Below, piece after piece: positions 7,246 through 13,737 of a DNA stretch of 13,892 nt. Position 1 is the stretch's first letter, and each line of letters begins with the position of its first letter. The DNA is taken from assembly GCA_050050615.1 (NCBI GenBank), contig JASFTV010000061.1, positions 1-13,892 of the forward strand, in the 5' to 3' direction. Under the pieces are notes generated by a model. It had not been told where the DNA came from. It worked only from the letters and a program-made list of their open reading frames with translations, and made no database searches. The position numbers and the translations under genes were made by a program. The stretch is from JASFTV01 sp050050615 (lineage in GTDB: Bacteria > Desulfobacterota > DSM-4660 > Desulfatiglandales > HGW-15).

Positions 7246-7769
7246 TTGTTGATCACCTTCAAGACGTTATTGGACAATTCAACCAGCAAGACCATGCAGA
7301 CAGCCGCCGACGAGAGACCGACGCCGTACACAAAGGGGTAATAGGGGACTTGAAGGGTAAGGGATAAGTCCCCTCTTACCTGGAGCTCATGCGCATATGA
7401 TATGGATTGCCAGCAGAGAAGAGCAAAAAGAATGAAGCCCAACAGACTGGTAATGGTGCCGATAAGGCCCTGCGCCTTTTTAGGAAGAAGGCGAACCACA
7501 AGGCTCACAGCTACATGGCCCTTTTCTGCCGAGGTGTGCGCCATGGCAAAGGAGACCGCCACAGCACCCAAGAAACTGACCAGTTCATAGGTTCCGGGAA
7601 TCGGCTTGACACCGTCAAGAAAGCCCCAATGGTAATTGTGGTAAAGGGTTACGCCCAGCCGAAGAATCACGTCGGCGCAGGTGAGAAGCAACATGGAAAT
7701 AATGGCTGCCCCCGCAACCCAATCAAGCAACCTTGCCAGTTTCTTGGATATTTTTTCAAAAAGGGTCAT
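7242..7769 (-). CDS. dctQ: TRAP transporter small permease subunit DctQ
   Basis: 175 residues from ATG 7769 (TTG at 7787 in the same frame would add six residues). Four membrane helices are visible: about residues 16-36, 48-72, 87-108 and 130-156. LLDWVAGAAIISMLLLTCADVILR at the N-terminus is the characteristic DctQ opening. DctQ pairs with DctM in the inner membrane and helps dock DctP. Neither start has a well-placed ribosome site: GGAAGG lies about 12 bases before the TTG. The overlapping upstream small ORF ends at 7756, 11 bases past the ATG, so translation may be coupled to it. Confidence 0.93.
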   Translation of the reverse strand: MTLFEKISKKLARLLDWVAGAAIISMLLLTCADVILRLGVTLYHNYHWGFLDGVKPIPGTYELVSFLGAVAVSFAMAHTSAEKGHVAVSLVVRLLPKKAQGLIGTITSLLGFILFALLCWQSISYAHELQVRGDLSLTLQVPYYPFVYGVGLSSAAVCMVLLVELSNNVLKVINK

Positions 7770-7941
7770 TTTTGTTGGTATGCTCAATGACTTGCTGGAC
7801 CTTCCAAAAAGCTGTGGGGTTACCCTGCCCAGTACAGCTCATCGAATCATTACTAAAAGGAAATCTTATTTTCTCATCTCCCAGCTTCTCACGTAATGTC
7901 CTTTCAATTTCCCTCATTTGGTACCGGGATATTTCTGGCAT
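7756..7941 (-). CDS. possible 61-codon ORF between dctP and dctQ, unrecognised
   Basis: It runs from ATG 7941 to a TGA at 7756-7758 and overlaps the start of dctQ. The main support is a strong AAGGAG ribosome site 8 bases before the ATG, the best signal in this gap. The N-terminal third looks like a charged amphipathic helix (EISRYQMREIERTLREKLG). The rest has one Cys and a GNPTAFWKVQQVIEH segment. No signal peptide, membrane helix or named domain is seen. It may be a small cytosolic protein or a coupling ORF that delivers ribosomes to dctQ. It could also be chance, though the ribosome site speaks against that. Confidence 0.5.
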   Translation of the reverse strand: MPEISRYQMREIERTLREKLGDEKIRFPFSNDSMSCTGQGNPTAFWKVQQVIEHTNKNDPF

Positions 7942-7991
7942 CCGTCATTCTCCTTCTTAGAGAAGAAATATGGGAAACACGGTTATTATCA

Positions 7992-8013
7992 GTCCATCCC
8001 ACCGGATTCGAAT
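7992..8013. repeat. composite motif, copy 1 (dctP-dctQ gap)
   Basis: GTCCATCCCA (7992-8001) is followed after 4 bases by the palindrome ATTCGAAT (8006-8013). The second copy lies at 9241-9257 by the dctP promoter. Confidence 0.45.
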
Positions 8014-8044
8014 TGGATTGACAGGAAAATAGAGCTGATTACGG

Positions 8045-8086
8045 AAAGAAGGGTTGCCGTTATGGACATTATGGCAACCCTTCTTT
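8045..8086 (-). terminator. strong hairpin between dctP and the permease genes
   Basis: A perfect 14-bp stem is formed by AAAGAAGGGTTGCC (8045-8058) and GGCAACCCTTCTTT (8073-8086), with a 14-base loop. It starts 16 bases after the dctP stop. The trailing T-run is short and interrupted, so partial termination or 3'-end protection is more likely than full termination. Such an element would let dctP mRNA outnumber dctQM, in line with the excess of binding protein these transporters need. Confidence 0.75.
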
Positions 8087-8101
8087 TCATCAGGGTCTGG
8101 G

Positions 8102-9133
8102 TTATTCCGCAAAAGCGTATTTTTTGATGAGCGCTTTGATGTAGTCTACGTAATCCTCAGCCGGAAATCCCTTTGCTCCCATCGTCTTGATATAGTCATC
8201 AATCACCGGTTCAACGGCCTTGGCCCACCGGGCGCTCTCAGTATCGGACAGGGGGATCATCTTATTGCCCAAGGCGAGGCTAAACTTCTTGCCTTCCTCA
8301 TCGCTGGTGTCCCATGCCTTGCCATGTTTGCCGATCCACTCCACACTGACCAGATCAAAGACCCTCTGGACGTCCTTGGGCAAGGCGTTCCACTTATCCA
8401 GATTCATGAGTATGTAGAAGGCATTGGAGTAGCTGACACTGTAGGATTCGACAGTATACTTAATCACCTCTGCCTGCTTCCACCCCTTCAAAACCTCTAT
8501 GGGGGCAAAATGGGCGTCTACCACGCCCTTTTGAAGGGCTTCATAGGCGGCGCCCATTCCCATGGCAACCGGAATGCCACCCAAGGCCTCGGCCTCCTTG
8601 GCTCCGGTGCCCACGGAACGGATCTTGAGACCCTTGAGATCTTCCAATTTGTCCAGGGGCTTCTTGGTGTGGAGCAGACCCGGGCCATGGGCATGCAGGT
8701 ACAGGACTTTGGCTTTCGAAAGCTCCTTGGGTTTGAATTCGTCATAAAAGTCATTGATGATAAAGGTATTTGCCCTACCATTGTAGAACCCCAGCGGCAG
8801 GTGATAGGCCTCAATCACAGGAAAAACGCCCTTGCTGTACGCGAAGACGGACATCCCTATATCGGTAATGCCTTTGAGAATCCCGTCGTACATCTGGGGC
8901 CCTTTAAGCAGTGTGCCTCCAGGATGGTACGTGATTTTCACCTTGCCGTTGGTGCGTTTTTCAACCTCTTTTGCCCAAGACTCACCCAATTTGGCCTGAA
9001 TGTGAGTGGGCGGGAAAAAGTTGGCGTAGGTAAGTTCTATGGCCTTCGCCTGGGCAATGTTCGAATTGAACAGAAAAAATACGCCCAGGGCCAAGATGAG
9101 GTGCAATGCAAAAAAACGTTCTTTCCCGTTCAT
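8102..9133 (-). CDS. dctP: TRAP transporter periplasmic solute-binding protein DctP
   Basis: 343 residues from ATG 9133; an in-frame GTG six bases upstream is passed over because AAGGAGG sits exactly 6 bases before this ATG. A signal peptide covers about residues 1-29, cleaved after AQA. The mature protein opens with IELTYANFFPPTH, typical of DctP-family receptors. R172 in LKGLKIRSVGTG is the position of the conserved Arg that binds the substrate carboxylate. GGIPVAMGMGAAYEALQKGVVDA is the usual second-lobe segment. It binds an organic acid in the periplasm and delivers it to DctQM. The family covers C4-dicarboxylates, 2-oxo acids, sialic acid, aromatic acids and others, and the sequence does not settle the ligand. 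It is first in its operon, behind a sigma70-type promoter. Confidence 0.95.
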   Translation of the reverse strand: MNGKERFFALHLILALGVFFLFNSNIAQAKAIELTYANFFPPTHIQAKLGESWAKEVEKRTNGKVKITYHPGGTLLKGPQMYDGILKGITDIGMSVFAYSKGVFPVIEAYHLPLGFYNGRANTFIINDFYDEFKPKELSKAKVLYLHAHGPGLLHTKKPLDKLEDLKGLKIRSVGTGAKEAEALGGIPVAMGMGAAYEALQKGVVDAHFAPIEVLKGWKQAEVIKYTVESYSVSYSNAFYILMNLDKWNALPKDVQRVFDLVSVEWIGKHGKAWDTSDEEGKKFSLALGNKMIPLSDTESARWAKAVEPVIDDYIKTMGAKGFPAEDYVDYIKALIKKYAFAE

Positions 9134-9240
9134 AGCCACCCTCCTTTTTTGTTTGCGTTATGAATGGATGTTTTTATGGTCCGAAGGCTATTTTGGATTT
9201 GGGGAAAAAGTTTCCGCGGACTTATGGGGAACTGTCCCAC

Positions 9241-9257
9241 GTCCGTCCCATTCGAAT
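9241..9257. repeat. composite motif, copy 2 (at dctP promoter)
   Basis: GTCCGTCCCA (9241-9250) runs directly into ATTCGAAT (9250-9257), overlapping the -10 box and initiation region of the dctP promoter. It differs from the first copy by one base and lacks the short spacer. A regulator binding here would block initiation. Confidence 0.45.
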
Positions 9258-9284
9258 GTTAGAATATTGTTTGCATGGTGTCAA
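9256..9284 (-). promoter_or_regulatory. sigma70-type promoter of the TRAP operon
   Basis: On the minus strand a perfect TTGACA (9284-9279) is followed after 17 bases by TAACAT (9261-9256), which matches 4 of 6 consensus bases. It lies 123 bases before the dctP ATG, leaving a leader of about 115 bases. The palindrome ATTCGAAT (9250-9257) overlaps the downstream edge of the -10 box. Confidence 0.7.
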
Positions 9285-9360
9285 CAGCACATAATAGTCC
9301 CGTCTCTCTCCCATTCTTGCCGGACCTTCTATGCTGAAATCCACTTATTGATCCCCATCT

Positions 9361-10950
9361 CTAGGCCCAGTACTTTTTCCTCAATTCCTTCTTCAATATC
9401 TTGCCCGTCGCACTCTTCGGCATTTGCTGAACAATCTCTGCAGATTTGGGCACCTTATAGCTTGCCATATTTTCTTTGCAGAATTTGATGAGTTCCTCAG
9501 CCGAAGCAGTAGCACCCTTCTTGAGCGTCACCACCGCATGAACAGCCTCGATCCATTTGGGGTCCGGAATCCCAAACACCGCGCATTCCAATACAGCAGG
9601 ATGTCGGTACAGGATCTCTTCAACCGCCCTGGGATAGATATTCTCTCCACCTGAGACGATCATGTCCTTCTTTCGGTCTACAATGTAGATATAGCCATCC
9701 TCATCATACCGACCTATATCCCCGGTATGTAACCATCCATCAACGATCGCCTCCTTGGTCTCCTCGGGGCTTTTCCAGTATTCTTTCATGACATGTCGGC
9801 TCTTGACGATGATTTCTCCGACCTCACCGAGAACCACATCAATGCCTTTCTCATCGACGATTCTCACATGTACACCAACTGCTGGATGGCCGGCTGACAG
9901 GAGTCTTTCTTGTTCTTCAGGCGGCCTTTCCAGGACGTCGTGATCCTCCTCCTTGAGGTAGGCCACATCAGGTCCGGACTCCGTTTGGCCGTAGCCTTGA
10001 AAAAAAACCGACCCGAATATCTTCATGCCCCTTCTTAATAGTTCCGTAGGCATGGGTGATCCGGCATAGTAAAGTCTTTTGATGCTGCTCACATCATATT
10101 TTCCGAAATCAGGGAGATCCAACATCAGAGCGAGATGGGTGGGAACGAGAGCAACGTCGGTCACTCTTTCCTTCTCAATGACCTCCAACAGGGTCCTGGG
10201 GTCAAAATATTTCAGTATGACTTTGGTGACGGCCTGATAGAAGAAGTAAGCACGGATAATAATCCCGCCTATATGAAAAAGAGGCATGAGGGATATGCCC
10301 TTGTCCTTGGATCCGATTGGAACTTCAAGAGCGTGGCAAATAACATCTTCACGAAGGCGCCCGTGTGTATAAAGCGCGCCACGTGGACGGCCGGTAGTTC
10401 CGCTGGTATAGCATATGAAGAGTGGATCTTCGTCCCCGACCGCTACATTCGGCTCATCGGTAGGATAGTTTGCCAGTAAATCATCTTCGCACGCCATTCC
10501 CGGCAATGGACTTTCGAAACTGATAAACCTTTTAACCTGGGGAATCTTCGGCCTGATGCTTTCGACCACTTCCGCCAGCTCCGGACCCACAAACAATGTC
10601 TCGCACTCGGAATCGTTGATGAGGTATTCCAGCTCCTGTGCCGATAACCTTACATTAAAGGGAGAGATGATGAACCCGCCCTTTTCAGCTGCTCCAAAGA
10701 CATCCATATATTCTCCACAATCCCAGGACAGGACGCCCAGCACATCGCCTTTTCTTACTCCCATGTCCCCAAGTGCATGAATCAGCCTGTTTACCCGCCT
10801 GTTATATAATTCGAAGGTTATCCTCTGGTCGCCATAAACGAATGCCTCCCGATCTCCATAAAACAGGGCATTTCTGAGAATAATATCTCCGAATAACCCC
10901 TCTTTGTATCGGCAAGATTCCATGAATATCTCTTTGGGACGAGCGCCCAT
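9361..10950 (-). CDS. acyl-CoA ligase (AMP-forming, ANL superfamily)
   Basis: 529 residues. The enzyme activates a carboxylic acid with ATP to an acyl-adenylate, then forms the CoA thioester. Motifs in order: P-loop YTSGTTGRPRG (181-191), FHIGG (225-229), YGQTESG (320-326), DGWLHTGD with D411, DRKKDMIVSGGENIYP with R426, and PKSATGKILK with catalytic K517. The P-loop has Arg190 where Lys is commoner. ATG 10950 is chosen because GGAGGAGAGGAAG lies just before it; the in-frame TTG at 10977 would place that ribosome site inside the gene. The length and motif set fit medium- or long-chain fatty-acid or aromatic-acid ligases, and the substrate is not evident. Being just upstream of the TRAP operon on the same strand, it may activate the imported acid. 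The 227-base gap with its own promoter shows dctP is also expressed separately. Confidence 0.93.
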   Translation of the reverse strand: MGARPKEIFMESCRYKEGLFGDIILRNALFYGDREAFVYGDQRITFELYNRRVNRLIHALGDMGVRKGDVLGVLSWDCGEYMDVFGAAEKGGFIISPFNVRLSAQELEYLINDSECETLFVGPELAEVVESIRPKIPQVKRFISFESPLPGMACEDDLLANYPTDEPNVAVGDEDPLFICYTSGTTGRPRGALYTHGRLREDVICHALEVPIGSKDKGISLMPLFHIGGIIIRAYFFYQAVTKVILKYFDPRTLLEVIEKERVTDVALVPTHLALMLDLPDFGKYDVSSIKRLYYAGSPMPTELLRRGMKIFGSVFFQGYGQTESGPDVAYLKEEDHDVLERPPEEQERLLSAGHPAVGVHVRIVDEKGIDVVLGEVGEIIVKSRHVMKEYWKSPEETKEAIVDGWLHTGDIGRYDEDGYIYIVDRKKDMIVSGGENIYPRAVEEILYRHPAVLECAVFGIPDPKWIEAVHAVVTLKKGATASAEELIKFCKENMASYKVPKSAEIVQQMPKSATGKILKKELRKKYWA

Positions 10951-11052
10951 GTCTTCCTCTCCTCCGCCTTTGTTCAATTCTCAATACAATGAAGCATGAA
11001 AAGCTAAATGGGACAGATCTATTTTTCTCACATCACATCCATGCCACACATG

Positions 11053-11083
11053 AAAAAAGCCCCCACTCATGGAGGGCCTTTTT
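11053..11083 (-). terminator. rho-independent terminator of trpS
   Basis: On the minus strand, AAAAAGG then a GC-rich stem (GCCCTCC against GGGGGC, with one bulge and an ATGAGT loop) ends in a run of six T (11058-11053). It lies about 90 bases after the trpS stop and before the acyl-CoA ligase. Flanking A-runs mean it could also work on the plus strand. Confidence 0.75.
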
Positions 11084-11115
11084 CTACCGATCAATAGCAA
11101 CCCCTTTTTCAATGA

Positions 11116-11162
11116 GGTCCGGACGGCACAGACATACGGTCATTGATGAGCGCTGTCCGGCC
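11116..11162. other. inverted repeat between trpS and its terminator
   Basis: GGTCCGGAC (11116-11124) and GTCCGGCC (11155-11162) can pair over 8 bp with one bulged base. There is no T-run, so it is not a terminator alone; it may stabilise the trpS mRNA end. Confidence 0.35.
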
Positions 11163-11172
11163 TTTCTATGGC

Positions 11173-12141
11173 CTAATATACCAGCCCTACCCTTTTACGC
11201 ACCAAGTCCAGGGTGGGAGCAGCCTTTTTGCGGGCCTTCTCTGCACCCGCCTTCAAGATTTCCCGAATGGAGTCAGGATCACGGGCAAGTTGCTCCCGTT
11301 TTTCTCGCGCCGGCCGAAAATATTCCAACATACGTTCAAAGAGATCTTTCTTCACATCACTGTACTTGAGCCCTCCCCGGCGATAACGCTCAGCCAGGTC
11401 AGCCTTTTCCTCTTTGTTCATGAAGAGGGATATGGTGATGAACAGGTTGCAATGATCAGGGTCTTTGGGGTCGGCCACAGGGGTGGAATCCGTTACGATT
11501 CCCGCGATCTTTTGGCGTAGCGCTTCCTCCTCACAGAATATTTCGACGGTGTTGTTATATGATTTGCTCATCTTCTGACCATCCGTTCCCACCACTGTAG
11601 GGATATTCGGGTTGATCTCAGCCTCTGGAATGACAAAGGTTTCCCCGTAGGTATTGTTAAACTTTGTGGCAATATCTCGAGTGATCTCCAAATGTTGCTG
11701 TTGGTCTTTGCCAACCGGCACCCGGTGTGCCTGGTAGAGGAGAATATCAGCTGCCATGAGCACAGGATAAGAAAGGAGGCCGTGGTTGGGTGCAAGCCCT
11801 TGCTCGATCTTGTCTTTATAAGAATGGCTTCTGAGAAGGAGCCCCACTGGGGTAACATTGTTAAGGATCCAGGTCAATTCTGCCACCTCCGACACGTCCC
11901 CCTGGACCCAGAAAACGGCCTTATCAGGATCCAGTCCTAAGGCAAGAAAATCGAGAGCCACCTCCATGGTTCCCCAGGCGAGACGCTCCCCGTCACTGAC
12001 CGAAGTCATAGCATGGTAATTCACGATGAAGCAATAAAGCTCGGAGACCTCCTGATATTCAATCATAGGCTTCATCATCCCAAAATAGTTCCCGATATGA
12101 AGGTCACCAGAAGGTTGGATGCCGGAAAGTATTCGCATCAT
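11173..12141 (-). CDS. trpS: tryptophan-tRNA ligase
   Basis: 322 residues. It charges tRNA-Trp with tryptophan in the cytoplasm. It is a class I synthetase: the HIGH-type motif is HIGN (15-18) in SGIQPSGDLHIGNYFG, and the KMSKS loop is intact (190-194, GQKMSKSYNNTV). MAADILLYQ (129-137) carries the conserved Asp of the tryptophan pocket. The length is close to the usual 325-340. ATG 12141 is preferred over an upstream in-frame start at 12177: AGGAG is 8 bases before it, and family members begin right at this M-R-I-L-S-G sequence. A second ATG follows at once. No T-box or leader peptide was seen upstream; an unusual structured region lies further up (12399-12486). Confidence 0.96.
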   Translation of the reverse strand: MMRILSGIQPSGDLHIGNYFGMMKPMIEYQEVSELYCFIVNYHAMTSVSDGERLAWGTMEVALDFLALGLDPDKAVFWVQGDVSEVAELTWILNNVTPVGLLLRSHSYKDKIEQGLAPNHGLLSYPVLMAADILLYQAHRVPVGKDQQQHLEITRDIATKFNNTYGETFVIPEAEINPNIPTVVGTDGQKMSKSYNNTVEIFCEEEALRQKIAGIVTDSTPVADPKDPDHCNLFITISLFMNKEEKADLAERYRRGGLKYSDVKKDLFERMLEYFRPAREKREQLARDPDSIREILKAGAEKARKKAAPTLDLVRKRVGLVY

Positions 12142-12183
12142 GTTCAACACTCCTAAAGCAAACAGCGATATAGACAAGCTTTT

Positions 12184-12402
12184 TTATTTACACCATTCGT
12201 GAAAATATTCAACATTTAATTGGCCGGCAGGATCACAAAATCCAGTTTTACAAAGATATTCCAAAGCAGGGCACGTGTCGCTTGCTTCTGTGATCTGGTG
12301 CAAAAAACAGCAGGAGTGGTCTAGGAATCTGTACTGCTGGCGCGGGACAATCGAGGCGGCTAAGCTATCTCCTGATCTCCGAGAAATCGGCCAAACGTCC
12401 AC
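12184..12402 (-). CDS. possible Cys-rich small protein
   Basis: The open frame ends with TAA 42 bases before the trpS ATG, on the same strand. The C-terminal 45 residues look protein-like: SCCFLHQITEASDTCPALE, then YLCKTGFCDPAG, and a final EYFHEWCK. Six Cys in this stretch, in CC, C...C and final CK patterns, suggest a metal or disulfide site. The first 27 residues (from GTG 12402) look less convincing and overlap a hairpin region, so the true start is uncertain. A better start with a ribosome site was not found, although AGGAG occurs upstream in the same area. No family recognised. Confidence 0.4.
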   Translation of the reverse strand: MDVWPISRRSGDSLAASIVPRQQYRFLDHSCCFLHQITEASDTCPALEYLCKTGFCDPAGQLNVEYFHEWCK

Positions 12403-12486
12403 AAAAACCGTGGCAGAGAGCCCCGTCCAGAAGGGCGGGGGTGAATGGCGCGTCGTTTTTGTGGGGCTGCAAGGGGCTTTTACCCC
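12399..12486. other. nested and alternative hairpins (possible structured RNA or REP-like element)
   Basis: The outer 10-bp inverted repeat is CCACAAAAAC (12399-12408) and GTTTTTGTGG (12455-12464). Inside it is an 8-bp stem CCCCGTCC/GGGCGGGG (12421-12440) with an AGAA loop. AGCCCC (12419-12424) can instead pair with GGGGCT at 12463-12468 or 12473-12478, and GGGG (12473-12476) can pair with CCCC (12483-12486). This dense, partly exclusive pairing is unlike the rest of the window. No T-run follows on either strand. Confidence 0.55.
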
Positions 12487-12572
12487 CGCGGTTTCTAGAA
12501 CGCGAAACGGGTATCCGAGGATTCATGGCGGGGTTACGTTGTGGGAGCGCTTTTCGGTCCTTGCCGGAATTC
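12403..12572. other. GC-rich non-coding stretch between the small ORF and the FHA-GAF gene
   Basis: Together with the doubtful small ORF this makes a gap of about 390 bases. Apart from the hairpins at 12399-12486 there is an inverted repeat GTTTC...GAAAC (12491-12507). No ORF on either strand is convincing here. Confidence 0.5.
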
Positions 12573-13481
12573 TTAGCTCATCTCAATGGGTTGTCTTTTT
12601 GAAGTAAGCAGCGCGTTCTCTATGGCAATCGCTGCTGGGCTGCTCAGGGCGGTCAGAAGGGAGAGGTCCTCGTTGCGAAAGCCGTTCGGTTCCTTGATGG
12701 AGTCAAGATACATAACGCCTCTGATCTTGGACTTACTGATGAGCGGTACGCATAATACGGATCTGATTTTCAACATCTCTATGCTGTCGGAAAGATTTAC
12801 CTCAGCTTCGTTGAAGGTATCCCGTATAGTGACTGCCTTACCCTCTCGTAGAACACGCTCCACAACGCTCCGGCTATAACTCATGGAGCTACCCCCATGG
12901 TGTCCTTTATGCCGGTAGAGCGCATCTGTTGTTTTTCCTGATTCGCTATCTATGAGCACAATGACACCCCTGTCAATTCTTTGGAGGAGGTTGAAAACGT
13001 GGTTCAATATGTGCTCCAGAATCTCCTTCAGGCTCAGAGACCTCTTTAGCACATCAGAGACATTGTAGATCAATTCCATATTCCTTTGAGCCGTCATGGG
13101 CCTATTTTTCATGAAAATCTCACTGATTTCATTCAGCTCATCTGAGTCATAGATGGAATCCACGAAAGGCATAACATCCTCAAGGCAGGCTTTGCCCAAG
13201 CAAATGAGACTCACGCCTAACGTTATCGGCACCCCTTCTTTCACTTCAATTTCAACCCCTTTGGGGATCTGCTCACCGTCTACAAAGGTACCATTCGCAC
13301 TCCTCAAATCCTGAACAAAATGTCTGTCTCCTCGCCTGGTTATTTTGAGATGTTTGCGTGAAACATGCGCGTCTTTCATTTCAATGTCATTATCAAGGGA
13401 CCTTCCGATATACACGGTATCCTTCTCAACGTCGAAGGACTGGACCTCATCCTTCCCATCCATCATGTAGAGTTTAATCAT
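12573..13481 (-). CDS. FHA-GAF signalling protein without an output domain
   Basis: 302 residues from ATG 13481. An in-frame start at 13559 is rejected because it lies at or before the predicted transcription start, and GAAGGG precedes 13481 at 8 bases. Residues 1-95 are an FHA domain, a phosphothreonine-binding module: YIGRSLDNDI, SRKHLKI and SANGTFVDG are the usual Gly-Arg, Ser-x-x-His and Asn-Gly-Thr sites. A short linker leads to a GAF domain at about 130-292 (LKEILEHILNHVF...SVVERVLREGKAVTIRDT...LCVPLISKSKIRGVMYLDS) that closes with AAIAIENAL. In many relatives this arrangement leads into a cyclase, phosphatase, HD-GYP or sigma54-activation domain; here it stops after ten residues. It may act on a partner protein. 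It has a strong promoter. Confidence 0.9.
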   Translation of the reverse strand: MIKLYMMDGKDEVQSFDVEKDTVYIGRSLDNDIEMKDAHVSRKHLKITRRGDRHFVQDLRSANGTFVDGEQIPKGVEIEVKEGVPITLGVSLICLGKACLEDVMPFVDSIYDSDELNEISEIFMKNRPMTAQRNMELIYNVSDVLKRSLSLKEILEHILNHVFNLLQRIDRGVIVLIDSESGKTTDALYRHKGHHGGSSMSYSRSVVERVLREGKAVTIRDTFNEAEVNLSDSIEMLKIRSVLCVPLISKSKIRGVMYLDSIKEPNGFRNEDLSLLTALSSPAAIAIENALLTSKRQPIEMS

Positions 13482-13559
13482 GACGGTAACCCTTCGCCAA
13501 AACGATGAAAACCTTTTCTCGTATTTCTCAAGACGCTTCTCTGCCGTCCTGTTGCACAT

Positions 13560-13588
13560 AATATATGCAGGACTGATTATTTTGTCAA
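13560..13588 (-). promoter_or_regulatory. sigma70-type promoter of the FHA-GAF gene
   Basis: On the minus strand a perfect TTGACA (13588-13583) is followed after 17 bases by TATATT (13565-13560), which matches 5 of 6 consensus bases. It is about 80 bases before the chosen ATG at 13481 and supports that start over the one at 13559. Confidence 0.75.
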
Positions 13589-13593
13589 GGATA

Positions 13594-13737
13594 TTGAAAG
13601 GTTACATTCAAGGGACCTCGACGAACAAAGAAACCCTGAAAGACTCGTTGAAGGCGCTGGAAGAACACCTTGAACCGAGCATGGATAAAGGTCTCCACCT
13701 CCATATGGATTATCTTGCAAAATTAGACGCTTATTAG
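13594..13737 (+). CDS. possible small ORF or gene fragment, unrecognised
   Basis: The frame is open from TTG 13594 to TAG 13735-13737 (47 codons). Residues in TNKETLKDSLKALEEHLEPS and the closing HMDYLAKLDAY look like coding sequence of a helical protein. There is no ATG and only a weak AAGG-type ribosome site, so it may be the 3' remnant of a longer gene. It starts just upstream of and divergent from the FHA-GAF promoter. Confidence 0.3.
   Translation: MKGYIQGTSTNKETLKDSLKALEEHLEPSMDKGLHLHMDYLAKLDAY

Noticed and set aside
8054..9163. 369-codon plus-strand open frame, longer than the gene opposite
   Set aside because: It is antisense to dctP, has no ribosome site, and its translation shows no domain. 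dctP has a signal peptide, family motifs and a perfect ribosome site; this is a codon-bias shadow.
10989..11520. Two plus-strand frames of about 125 codons
   Set aside because: They overlap the trpS terminator and the trpS coding sequence in antisense; no family features.
12142..12572. T-box leader of trpS
   Set aside because: No T-box consensus (GGTGG-ACC-type) and no terminator with a T-run between the hairpins and trpS.
12275..12607. 110-codon plus-strand frame
   Set aside because: It crosses the hairpin region and the end of the FHA-GAF gene in antisense; translation is Gly/Arg/Trp-rich as expected from GC-rich non-coding DNA.
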